The position numbers and the translations under genes are program-made. Under the pieces are notes generated by a model. The model was given only the letters and a program-made list of their open reading frames with translations, made no database searches and was not told the DNA's origin. From positions 1-64,000 of the forward strand of contig CAILNX010000056.1 in the NCBI GenBank assembly GCA_903835685.1: a DNA stretch of 64,000 nucleotides, written 5' to 3'. Shown one piece after another: positions 44,288 to 52,049 of this stretch. This DNA is from an uncultured delta proteobacterium (GTDB taxonomy: Bacteria > Desulfobacterota > Desulfovibrionia > Desulfovibrionales > Desulfovibrionaceae). The stretch's first letter is position 1. Each line of letters opens with the position of its first letter.

Positions 44288-46033
44288 TTGTTGCGAAAAT
44301 GGATGGTCCGCCCCCTGGCCCTGGCCCTGCTCTTCCTGGGCGGCCTGGGCCTTCCCGCCCAGGCCCTGGCCGCTGCCGGAGACCAGAAATGGGTCACGGC
44401 CGCCACCGGAGGGGACATCCAGTCCTCCCCGGCCATCGGGTCGGACGGGACCATCTATGTCGGCTCCCTGGACAGCAAACTCTACGCCTTCTACCCCGGG
44501 AACGGCACCCAGAAATGGTCGGCGGCCACGGCCGGGGGCATCGAATCCTCCCCGGCCGTGGGCTCGGACGGGACCATCTACGTCGGCTCCTCGGACAACA
44601 AGCTGCACGCCTTCAATCCCGACGGCTCGTCGAAATGGGCCGCCCTGACCGGTGGGACCGTGCCCTCCTCGCCGGCCATCGGGGCCGACGGGACCATCTA
44701 CGTGGGCTCCAACGACAACAATCTCTATGCCTTCAATCCCGTGGACGGTTCCCAGAAATGGGCCGCGGCCACGGGAGACGCCATCTGCGCCTCCCCGACC
44801 GTGGGGCCGGACGGGACCGTATACATCGGCTCCTGCGACGACAAGCTCTACGCCTTCAACCCGGCCAGCGGCGCCCGGAAATGGGTCACGGCCTCGACCG
44901 GCGGGGACATCACCTCCTCCCCGGCCTTCGGGTCCGACGGCACCATCTATGTCGGCTCCAATGACAGCAAGCTCTACGCCTTCAATCCCGCGGACGGCTC
45001 CCAGAAATGGGTCACGGCCGCCACAGGCGGCTCCATCGTGTCCTCCCCGGCCATCGGGGTGGACGGGACCATCTACGTCGGCTCCCTGGACGACAGCCTC
45101 TACGCCTTCAGGCCCACGGACGGCTCCCGGAAATGGGCCACGGCCACGGGCGACCAGATCAATTCCTCCCCGGCCATCGGGAACGACGGGACCATCTATA
45201 TCGGGTCCAACGACCACAAGCTCTACGCCTTTGCCCCGGACGGCAGCGTGAAATGGACCGCCGCCACCGGAGACCTGGTCTATTCCTCCCCGGCCATCGG
45301 AACCGACGGCACGGTCTATGTCGGCTCGTTCGACAACAAGCTCTACTCCTTCGTCAGCAGTTCCACGGGCCTGGCCACCAGCCCCTGGCCCAAATTCCGC
45401 TACAACGCCAAAAACACCGGCCGGGTCCCCCTGGTCACCTCCTCGCCCACCCAGGCCAGCGGGGTTTCGGTGAACATGGTCAGCGCCACGGCCTCGGCCA
45501 CCAGCAGCCCGATTCTGGCTGCGGCCTACCGGTTGTTCAACTTCACCCCCCTGGTCCAGAAAATGTCCTTCAACGCCACCATCAACGTCAGCGGGGCCAA
45601 CGCCGTGTTCCGCTTCAACTCCACGGTCTTGAACGGCACGGCCTCGGGCCTGGCCCTGTTCAAGCTCTTCGACGTCAACGGAACCGCTCGCTCGTTCAAG
45701 GCCTACGCCACCTCGGCGGACACGGCCACGGAAGGGGCCTGGTGGATCACCCAGGCCAACAACACCTATCTTCCGGCCAGCACGACCCTGGCCCTGGGGA
45801 CCAATTATTACGTCAACTACGTCATCAAGGACAACGGCGACTACGACCTGGACCGCACCCTGGGGGTCATCCGCGATCCCCTGGTCCTGGGCCTTGGCGG
45901 TTTCGCCGGGTCCTCGTCCACCGGATGCCTGATGAACCCCGAGGCCGGGTTTGGCTGGGACTGGCTGCTGGTGGCCGCAATGCCGTTTCTGTGGGTACTG
46001 AGGGGGGGCCGGGTCTTTACTCGAAAATCGTAG
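44288..46033 (+). CDS. Eight-bladed PQQ-like beta-propeller protein with a C-terminal anchor
   Basis: The 581-residue protein has a signal peptide, then eight near-identical blades each with SSPAIGSDGTIYVGS and KLYAF motifs (residues about 38-360), a linker domain rich in Thr/Ser/Asn, and a C-terminal tail GCLMNPEAGFGWDWLLVAA that continues as a hydrophobic segment and basic end. The tail resembles CTERM-type sorting signals with an invariant Gly-Cys. It should be surface or periplasmic. The TTG at 44288 or ATG at 44303 could be the start. The 3' end overlaps mazF tail-to-tail by 17 bases. Confidence 0.83.
   Translation: MLRKWMVRPLALALLFLGGLGLPAQALAAAGDQKWVTAATGGDIQSSPAIGSDGTIYVGSLDSKLYAFYPGNGTQKWSAATAGGIESSPAVGSDGTIYVGSSDNKLHAFNPDGSSKWAALTGGTVPSSPAIGADGTIYVGSNDNNLYAFNPVDGSQKWAAATGDAICASPTVGPDGTVYIGSCDDKLYAFNPASGARKWVTASTGGDITSSPAFGSDGTIYVGSNDSKLYAFNPADGSQKWVTAATGGSIVSSPAIGVDGTIYVGSLDDSLYAFRPTDGSRKWATATGDQINSSPAIGNDGTIYIGSNDHKLYAFAPDGSVKWTAATGDLVYSSPAIGTDGTVYVGSFDNKLYSFVSSSTGLATSPWPKFRYNAKNTGRVPLVTSSPTQASGVSVNMVSATASATSSPILAAAYRLFNFTPLVQKMSFNATINVSGANAVFRFNSTVLNGTASGLALFKLFDVNGTARSFKAYATSADTATEGAWWITQANNTYLPASTTLALGTNYYVNYVIKDNGDYDLDRTLGVIRDPLVLGLGGFAGSSSTGCLMNPEAGFGWDWLLVAAMPFLWVLRGGRVFTRKS
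44400..45354 (+). repeat. Eight tandem propeller-blade repeats
   Basis: About 120-base units encode the blades; the unit core (SPAIG.DGTIYVGS) is kept at DNA level, for example GGGACCATCTA, in most copies, which suggests recent duplication or gene conversion. Confidence 0.7.
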
Positions 46034-46349
46034 CCACCTTGGCCAGCACCTCGTCCATGACCGGGGCGGGCACGCTCTCCAGCCTGTGGCCGTTGCGCGA
46101 GGCGAGGTCCAGGGCCCGGGGCTGGTCGCAGCGGACCAGGCCCGTGGTCTGAGTGCCCGCGTCGGCCAGGGACACCGCGAATCCGGCCGTGCGGGCGAAG
46201 TTCCCGCCGGTGGTGATGGGCAGGACCACCGGGGTCCTGGTCAGGTGATTGAAGGCGGCCGGGGACACGATCAGGACCGGACGGCGGCCCTGCTGCTCAT
46301 GTCCGGAGGTGGGGTCCAGGGAAACGAGATAGATGTCGCCCCGCTCCAT
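46017..46349 (-). CDS. MazF/PemK-family toxin
   Basis: The 110-residue protein carries the MazF fold: MERGDIYLVSLDPTSGHEQQG at the start and RRPVLIVSPAAFN. It should cut single-stranded RNA at short sequences. The start overlaps the antitoxin stop (TGATG), so the pair is coupled. A GTG three bases earlier is also possible. Confidence 0.9.
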   Translation of the reverse strand: MERGDIYLVSLDPTSGHEQQGRRPVLIVSPAAFNHLTRTPVVLPITTGGNFARTAGFAVSLADAGTQTTGLVRCDQPRALDLASRNGHRLESVPAPVMDEVLAKVATIFE

Positions 46350-46606
46350 CACAGAAGCTCACGGCCGACCGGCCGGTCGTCCAGCCATTCCCGCTCTTCC
46401 GAGGTGGGTTCGCCCGTCGCGTCGCACTGGGCCAGCAGTCCGTCCAGGCTGTAACGCGGACGCGGGTTGGGCTGGATGACCAGGCGTTCTCCTTCGACAG
46501 CCACCCCAACCGGAGAACCGGCCTGAAGATGGAGCAGCTCCAGGATGGCCGGTGGCACGGCCAGCATGACCGACCCGCCGACCTTGCGAAGATTGGTTCT
46601 GAACAT
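46349..46606 (-). CDS. MazE/PemI-family antitoxin
   Basis: The 85-residue protein starts with a SpoVT-AbrB-type DNA-binding domain (LRKVGGSVMLAVPPAILELL, VEGERLVIQPNPRP) and ends with an acidic, flexible tail (SEEREWLDDRP) that would bind the toxin. It is followed at once by the toxin gene. Confidence 0.9.
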   Translation of the reverse strand: MFRTNLRKVGGSVMLAVPPAILELLHLQAGSPVGVAVEGERLVIQPNPRPRYSLDGLLAQCDATGEPTSEEREWLDDRPVGRELL

Positions 46607-46652
46607 GTCGCCCCCGTATTATACAAAAATATAACACGTCCGACCAGGCGGG

Positions 46653-47012
46653 TCAAGCGGCCCCCTCCTCCTCCAGCGGCTGCTCCGGGGTCACGGCCAG
46701 GGGCGCTGGGCAGAGGACCAAGTAGGCGCTGTCCGGGATGCGCAGGCGGGAGAGGGTGCCCACGATCTCCCGCCACCAAGCCGAGGCCACCAGGATGAGC
46801 CCGGCCCGGGCCAGGGCCTGGTCGATGTTGGAGGCGGAATAGACCGGCAGCCCGTCCAGGGTTCCTTCCAGACGGGAATCCAGGAAGCAGGCCACTTCCA
46901 CGTCGGGCCGCAGGCGCGCCAGGCGCGCTTTCAGTCCCAATCCGGCCGCGCCAGTGCCGTAGATGGCCACCTGGGCGCTGTCCGGGATCTGCTCATAGGC
47001 CGAGAATTCCAT
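46653..47012 (-). CDS. Small Rossmann-like protein
   Basis: The 119-residue protein shows VAIYGTGAAGLGLKARLARL, a GxGxxG dinucleotide-like loop, then CFLDSRLEGTLDGLPVYSA and ILVASAWWREIVGTL. It resembles the stand-alone Rossmann domains at the ends of sugar and C-methyltransferase enzymes. The function is not known. AAGGAGG precedes the start. It is downstream of exonuclease III. Confidence 0.72.
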   Translation of the reverse strand: MEFSAYEQIPDSAQVAIYGTGAAGLGLKARLARLRPDVEVACFLDSRLEGTLDGLPVYSASNIDQALARAGLILVASAWWREIVGTLSRLRIPDSAYLVLCPAPLAVTPEQPLEEEGAA

Positions 47013-47099
47013 ACACCCCACCCTCCTTGGTCGGGAATTGTTGGACGGGACCACATCCTTGTCCCGCTACCCCTCTCATCGGTTCTTTGGCCCAGGGGT

Positions 47100-47867
47100 T
47101 TAGGCGTCGTCGATCTCGATGCCCACCGGGCAGTGGTCCGAGCCCTGGACCCCGGGTTCGTGCCAGACCCGCTTGACCTTGGGGACCAGTTCGCTGGACA
47201 CGAAGAAATAGTCGATGCGCCAGCCCACGTTCTTGGCCCTGGCGTCAAAGCGGTAGGTCCACCAGGTGTAGTGCCCGCCGCCCGGCTCGAAGAGGCGGAA
47301 ACCGTCCACGTAGCCAGCGGCCGTGAAGGTGTCCAGCCAGGCCCGCTCCACCGGCAGGAACCCGGAGGTTTTCTCGTTGGCCTTGGGGTTTTTCAGGTCG
47401 ATCTCCCGGTGGGCGGTGTTGAAATCCCCGCCGACCACGATGGGCTTTTTGGCCCGCAGCTCCTGGGCCTGGGCCAGGAAGGCCTCGTAGAACCCCAGTT
47501 TGTAGGCCAGGCGGTCCTCGCTCATCTGCCCGTTGGGAAAATAGATGTTGAAGAGGTAAAAGGCCGGGAACTCCAGGAGCACCACCCGGCCCTCGCCCTG
47601 ATAGCGCGGGTCCAAGAGCCCGTAGGCATGGGACAGGGGGGCCACCTTGGTCAGGGTGGCCGTGCCGGAATAGCCCTTCTTGGCCTTGGACCAATTCCAG
47701 AACACCTCGTACCCCGGGAACTCGCGCTCCTCCTCGGCCATCTGCTCCGGCTCCACCTTGGTCTCCTGGAGCATGACCACATCGGCCCCGCACCCGGACA
47801 GCCAGGCCTTGAAGTCCTTTTTGAGCACGGCCCGCAGGCCGTTGACGTTCCAGGTCATGACGATCAT
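47100..47867 (-). CDS. xth: Exodeoxyribonuclease III
   Basis: The 255-residue enzyme has the AP endonuclease/exonuclease III motifs: MTWNVNGLRAVLKK, QETKVEPEQM, GGDFNTAHREID, WRIDYFFVS and GSDHCPVGIEI, which supply the metal and catalytic residues. It repairs abasic sites and trims 3' ends. Its start overlaps the stop of the methyltransferase gene by 4 bases. Confidence 0.95.
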   Translation of the reverse strand: MIVMTWNVNGLRAVLKKDFKAWLSGCGADVVMLQETKVEPEQMAEEEREFPGYEVFWNWSKAKKGYSGTATLTKVAPLSHAYGLLDPRYQGEGRVVLLEFPAFYLFNIYFPNGQMSEDRLAYKLGFYEAFLAQAQELRAKKPIVVGGDFNTAHREIDLKNPKANEKTSGFLPVERAWLDTFTAAGYVDGFRLFEPGGGHYTWWTYRFDARAKNVGWRIDYFFVSSELVPKVKRVWHEPGVQGSDHCPVGIEIDDA

Positions 47868-49357
47868 GGGGCGGTCTCCGGGGCCGGGGCCTGGCAGATG
47901 AAGAAGAATTCCCCGGCCAGGGGCTCCACCCGGGGCGCGGCCCAACCGCATTCATTCAGGAGCCCGGTCAGGCTGGCCACGCTAAAGTCGTTGAAGAACC
48001 CGGCCGCCCGGCGGTCATCCCCGGACAGGCGCTCCAAGGGGACATAGGTCAGGATCAGGAGGTCCGTGGCCCCCTTGGCCCAGGTCAAAAGCGCCCGGGG
48101 GTCGTGGATGAACTCCAGGAGAAAGAGCATGGTCACGGCGTCCACCCGGCCCGAGGGATAATGGCCCTGGTTCAAGTCCGCCACCAGGCACTGGGCGCCC
48201 CGGGCCATGAGGTCCAGGGGGATGTACGCGGTTCCCGGGGTGAGATACTCGCGCAGGGTCATGAGCCCGCAGCCCAGGTCCAGGACCCGGCCGCCGGGCG
48301 GCAGGTGCTGGGCGGCCAGCCCGGCCCGCAGATGGCTGGCCGGATCAAAGAGGCGCTCCCAGGAGGACCAGCGCCCGGCGTCCGTGGCCTTGGCCCGCAT
48401 GAGCCGGGTGATAAAATCGATGTACTGGGGCCTGGACATGGCCGGACGCATGTCCGCTCCCTGGACCAAGAGCGGCCCCCAGGGCTTGGGGTACAACGCG
48501 TTGCGGGGAAAATCCCGGGCCAGGCTCAGGATGTTGCAGCTTTCGGTGGAGGGCACGTACGGCACCAGCGGCCCGCCCGCGTCCTCATGGGGGAAGCGGA
48601 AGGGGTCGAACCCCAGGTCGCTTAGGATGCTCAAGGCCTCCACGAACATGCGGTGATTCTCGGGCTTGTTGTGCTCCCGGCCCCGCTCCCAGACCACGGC
48701 CCCGACCTGGCCGGATTTGAGCAGGTCGAGTGCGCCCAGGAGCACACGGGGCTCGTTGCCCTCCACGTCCATCTTGATGATCACCCGCTTGACCTCGGAC
48801 ATGTGCTCGGCGGCCATGAGCCGGTCCAGGGTCTCCACCTGCACTTGAATGGGCGCGCGGTAGCCCGGGGGGATGGCCGTCTCCTTGTCCTGGGCCAGGC
48901 GGTGGCCCATGGTGGTGTTCAAAAACAGCCCGCCCTGGCCCGGGGCGTCGGACAGGGCCGCCTCCACCACGCGCACCTGGCCCGCGACCTCGTTGTAGTC
49001 CACCCATTGCCTGAGCCGGGCCACGTTGTCCGGGTGGGGCTCAACAGCCAGGACCCGCACCTGGCCCGGATAGGCCGTGGTCGCGGTCAGGGTGTACAGC
49101 CCCCAGTGCGCGCCCACGTCGATGAACAGGTCACCAGGGGCCAGATGATCGAGGAAAAAACGGCGGGTGGGGTATTCGAAACCGCCCAGGCGGGATTCGC
49201 GCAGAAAAAGCGAGGCCGCGCCCAGGTCGGCCAGGTCTTGGCGGAGCATGGGCATCTGAAAGGCCGGGGTCTGATCCGGCCGCCGGAACACGCTGGGCAG
49301 CAGGAACCACTCCCCGGGCCGCCTGGACATCTCGGCCAAGACTTCCTCGCGGCTCAT
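47864..49357 (-). CDS. Double methyltransferase: FkbM domain plus class I SAM domain
   Basis: The 497-residue protein has an FkbM-type methyltransferase in its first half (LFIDVGAHWGLYTLTATT, VLAVEPHPDNVARLRQ, IIKMDVEGNEP) and a second class I SAM methyltransferase in the second (RVLDLGCGLMTLREYL, VDAVTMLFLLEFIHDPRALL). FkbM enzymes usually methylate sugar hydroxyls of glycans; two different domains in one chain suggest two-step modification of one molecule. No glycan operon is adjacent. Confidence 0.85.
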   Translation of the reverse strand: MSREEVLAEMSRRPGEWFLLPSVFRRPDQTPAFQMPMLRQDLADLGAASLFLRESRLGGFEYPTRRFFLDHLAPGDLFIDVGAHWGLYTLTATTAYPGQVRVLAVEPHPDNVARLRQWVDYNEVAGQVRVVEAALSDAPGQGGLFLNTTMGHRLAQDKETAIPPGYRAPIQVQVETLDRLMAAEHMSEVKRVIIKMDVEGNEPRVLLGALDLLKSGQVGAVVWERGREHNKPENHRMFVEALSILSDLGFDPFRFPHEDAGGPLVPYVPSTESCNILSLARDFPRNALYPKPWGPLLVQGADMRPAMSRPQYIDFITRLMRAKATDAGRWSSWERLFDPASHLRAGLAAQHLPPGGRVLDLGCGLMTLREYLTPGTAYIPLDLMARGAQCLVADLNQGHYPSGRVDAVTMLFLLEFIHDPRALLTWAKGATDLLILTYVPLERLSGDDRRAAGFFNDFSVASLTGLLNECGWAAPRVEPLAGEFFFICQAPAPETAP

Positions 49358-49422
49358 GCTGGGTCCCCTCCTTCAAGGGCGCTGCAACCGGGCCGCGCTG
49401 GCGAAACGAGACGCGGCCAGAG

Positions 49423-49458
49423 CGAAGAACAAGAAAGGTTTTTTCTTACTTCTTGCGC
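49423..49458. repeat. CAAGAA...TTCTTG palindrome behind the 28-residue peptide gene
   Basis: GCGAAGAACAAGAAA pairs nearly fully with TTTCTTACTTCTTGCGC. The ends match the palindromes at 26973 and 58334. It may act as an RNA hairpin terminating the upstream minus-strand genes. Confidence 0.5.
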
Positions 49459-49494
49459 GCCGGCCCAGGCCGCAGCCGCTGTCCGAAGGCTGTT

Positions 49495-49581
49495 CTAGTC
49501 GTCGATCTTGGTGGATATCTTCAAGAAAGCGATGGTGGTGATGACCAGCGCCAGGCCGGTGAAGAACCAGAAATAGTCCAT
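49495..49581 (-). CDS. 28-residue single-pass membrane peptide
   Basis: A short reading frame encodes a peptide starting MDYFWFFTGLALVITT and ending ISTKIDD: one hydrophobic helix with a lysine-rich, acidic C-terminal end. AAGGAGC sits 7 bases before the ATG. It lies between the lipoprotein gene and the FkbM gene on the same strand. Small peptides like this often bind larger membrane proteins; the partner is unknown. Confidence 0.7.
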   Translation of the reverse strand: MDYFWFFTGLALVITTIAFLKISTKIDD

Positions 49582-49693
49582 GGCGAAGCTCCTTGCTGAG
49601 AACTTGGGTATGGGGCCTGGGGCCGGAGAACCGAACCACCGGGCCAAAAACGGCTAGCACAAAATCACCGGGCCGAAAAGCCCTGGACCAGGG

Positions 49694-49999
49694 TTATTTT
49701 CTCTCCCAGCCCCGGCCGCCCATGCACCGGTTGAAAATCTCGTCGCGCTGACGGTCGTCCGCATACTCCTGCTTGAAATTCTGCGGGGGGCGGTAGCCTT
49801 CCAGCCCGCCCTCGGGGTCCCGGTCCGAGGGCCGGTTTCCGGCCTGGTCATCGGCATAGGTCCGGCAGAAATTCAAGTCCTTCTCCAGGACCTGCCCGGC
49901 CTTGGGGTTGTCCCCCAGGTCCCGGCTGCGCCAGGTGGCGCATCCGGCCAGGCAGGCGCACAGGGCCAGGACCAAAAAAATCGTGACGTTCCGATGCAT
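49694..49999 (-). CDS. Small lipoprotein
   Basis: The 101-residue protein has a signal peptide with lipobox CLAGC and a short soluble part with two cysteines (NFCRTYADDQAGN, FNRCMGGRGWERK), probably forming a disulfide. No known family. It lies 2 bases after gpsA. Confidence 0.83.
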   Translation of the reverse strand: MHRNVTIFLVLALCACLAGCATWRSRDLGDNPKAGQVLEKDLNFCRTYADDQAGNRPSDRDPEGGLEGYRPPQNFKQEYADDRQRDEIFNRCMGGRGWERK

Positions 50000-50001
50000 G
50001 A

Positions 50002-50994
50002 CTATTCCTCCTTGAGCTCTCGGCTCATGAGTTCGCGCACGGCCGCCACCGGGCTTTTGTCCTTGTACAGGATGGCGTAGGTCTGGGCGGTGATGGGCGC
50101 CTCCACCCCGAGTTTCACGGCCAGGCGGTGGACCGCCTCGGTGGTCTTCACCCCCTCGGCCACGGACTTGGTGCGCGAGAGGATGTCCTGGAGCTTTTCG
50201 CCCCGGCCCAGGGCCAGGCCCACCTGCCGGTTGCGGGACAGGTCCCCGGTGCAGGTGAGCACCAGGTCGCCCATGCCGGACAGGCCCATGAAGGTCTTCT
50301 TCTTGGCCCCCAGGGCATGCCCCAGGCGGCTCATCTCGGCCAGACCCCGGGTGATGAGCGCGGCCCGGGAGTTGTGCCCGAAAGAAAGCCCGTCGCAGAT
50401 GCCCGCGGCAATGGCGATGATGTTCTTCACCGCGCCGCCCAGCTCCACGCCCCGAAAGTCCGGGGTGGTGTACACCCGGAAGGTGGGCGAGGAGAACAGC
50501 TCCTGCACGGCCCGGGCCAGGTTCTTGTCCGCGCAGCCCAGGCTCACGGTGGTGGGCATGCCCCTCACCGTCTCCAGGGCGAAGGACGGGCCGGAAAGAT
50601 GGGCGTAGCGGGGTTTCAAGCCCGCCAGGGCCTCCTCGAAGACCGTGGACAGGGGCGAGAGGGTGGCCATCTCGATGCCCTTGGAGGCGCAGACCATGGC
50701 CGGGCGTTTGGGCAAATGGGGCTTCATTTCCGCCAGCACCGAGCGGCAGAACTGGGTGGGGGCCACCACCAGGAACACCTCGGCCTTATTGCAGGCCTCG
50801 GCCAGGTCCGAGGTGATGGACAGGCCGGGGTTCAAGGTCACCTCGGGCAGATACCAGGAGTTCACCCGGCTTTTGGCCATGTCCCCGGCCAAATCCTTTT
50901 CCCGCACCCACAACCGGGTGGACACCCCTTTGCGGGCCAGGATGTCGGCCAGGGCGGTTCCCCAGGCCCCGGCGCCGATTACCGCCACGTTCAT
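50002..50994 (-). CDS. gpsA: NAD(P)-dependent glycerol-3-phosphate dehydrogenase
   Basis: The 330-residue enzyme has VAVIGAGAWGTALADILA for NAD(P) binding, GCADKNLARAVQELFSSPTF, the catalytic Lys in GAVKNIIAIAAGICDGL, and SGMGDLVLTCTGDLSRNR for substrate binding. It makes sn-glycerol 3-phosphate for phospholipid synthesis. The start at 50994 has CGGAGC upstream. Confidence 0.95.
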   Translation of the reverse strand: MNVAVIGAGAWGTALADILARKGVSTRLWVREKDLAGDMAKSRVNSWYLPEVTLNPGLSITSDLAEACNKAEVFLVVAPTQFCRSVLAEMKPHLPKRPAMVCASKGIEMATLSPLSTVFEEALAGLKPRYAHLSGPSFALETVRGMPTTVSLGCADKNLARAVQELFSSPTFRVYTTPDFRGVELGGAVKNIIAIAAGICDGLSFGHNSRAALITRGLAEMSRLGHALGAKKKTFMGLSGMGDLVLTCTGDLSRNRQVGLALGRGEKLQDILSRTKSVAEGVKTTEAVHRLAVKLGVEAPITAQTYAILYKDKSPVAAVRELMSRELKEE

Positions 50995-51125
50995 ATATGC
51001 TCCGATGCGAATAATAATATCTTCAATCTTGCGCCATTGCCAAGGTCGGTCCAGGCTTCCCTTTACCCCCTCGCGCACCCGAGCGCAAGCGCGCCAAACG
51101 CGCCCAAACGCACCAAAAGCGCCAG

Positions 51126-51154
51126 TTGCCCTGGACCCGGATGTGCGTTATTCT
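51126..51154 (+). promoter_or_regulatory. Candidate promoter of the queD operon
   Basis: TTGCCC at 51126 and TATTCT at 51149 are separated by 17 bases, 30 bases before the queD start, in the gap shared with gpsA. Confidence 0.4.
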
Positions 51155-51183
51155 GACAGGATACCATACTGCGGAGAATCATC

Positions 51184-51570
51184 ATGCCCAAGGGAATCTG
51201 GCGGCTCACCGTCATCGAACAGTTCAGCGCCTCGCACCAGCTCCGGGGCTACGGCGGGGCCTGCGAGAGGCTGCACGGCCACAATTTCGGGGTGGAGGTG
51301 GAGGTGGAGGGAGACAGGCTCTCGGAAGACCTGGAAATCCTCATCGACTTCAAGGAGCTCAAGGCCCTGGTTCGGGAGGTTCTGGCCGAACTGGACCACG
51401 TGCATTTGAACGACCTACCCGCCTTTACCGAACACAATCCCTCCTCGGAAAACCTGGCCCGGCACGTGTTTCAGACTCTGGCCCCGCGTCTCTCTGGCAA
51501 GGGCGTGCGCCTGCGCCAGGTGGCCGTGTCCGAAAAGGACACCTCCCGGGCCGTGTACCTGGAGGCCTAG
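51184..51570 (+). CDS. queD: 6-carboxy-5,6,7,8-tetrahydropterin synthase family protein
   Basis: The 128-residue protein has the zinc ligands His18, His31 and His33 (FSASHQL, RLHGHNFG) and catalytic Cys27, plus LIDFKELKALVREVL and LDHVHLND. This is the QueD/6-PTPS fold, usually the second step of queuosine biosynthesis. No other queuosine gene is here. It heads a six-gene plus-strand run. Confidence 0.92.
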   Translation: MPKGIWRLTVIEQFSASHQLRGYGGACERLHGHNFGVEVEVEGDRLSEDLEILIDFKELKALVREVLAELDHVHLNDLPAFTEHNPSSENLARHVFQTLAPRLSGKGVRLRQVAVSEKDTSRAVYLEA

Positions 51571-51572
51571 CC

Positions 51573-52049
51573 GTGCGGCTTGTGATCCAGCGCGTGCGTC
51601 AGGCCCGGGTCGAGGCAACGGGCCGACTCCTGGCCGAGACCGGCCCGGGGCTCCTGGTCCTGGCCGGATTCGGGGCCATGGACGCGGCGGAGATGCCCGG
51701 CACTGGCCTGTGGCGGACCATGTGCGACAAGGTCCTGGACCTGCGCATCTTTCCCGACGCCGAGGACCGCCTGAACCTGAGCCTGGCCGAAGTGGGAGGC
51801 GACCTCCTGCTGGTCTCCCAGTTCACCCTGTACGCCGACTGCCGCAAGGGCCGACGGCCTTCGTTCAGCGGCGCGGCCGCCCCGGACCTGGCCCGGGACC
51901 TCTACACGGCCCTGGTCCGGGACCTCTCGGCCAAGGCCCCGGCCAAGGTGGGCAGCGGGGAGTTCGGGGCCATGATGGACGTGACCTTCACCAACTGGGG
52001 TCCGGTGACCATCCTCCTGGACTCGGCCGAGCTGGGGGCCAGACCGTGA
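51573..52049 (+). CDS. dtd: D-aminoacyl-tRNA deacylase
   Basis: The 158-residue protein starts with GTG (MRLVIQRVRQARV) and carries LLLVSQFTLYADCRKGRRPSF and the GEFGAMMDVTFTNWGPVT stretch of the DTD family. It removes D-amino acids from tRNA. The start is 2 bases after queD and its stop overlaps the next gene (GTGA). Confidence 0.94.
   Translation: MRLVIQRVRQARVEATGRLLAETGPGLLVLAGFGAMDAAEMPGTGLWRTMCDKVLDLRIFPDAEDRLNLSLAEVGGDLLLVSQFTLYADCRKGRRPSFSGAAAPDLARDLYTALVRDLSAKAPAKVGSGEFGAMMDVTFTNWGPVTILLDSAELGARP

Noticed and set aside
44400-45354. CRISPR-like regular repeats
   Set aside because: The repeats are in-frame propeller blades without unique spacers and lie wholly inside one coding gene.
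47013-47099. A terminator between exonuclease III and the Rossmann-like gene
   Set aside because: GGGAC/GTCCC can pair, but there is no T-run on either strand.
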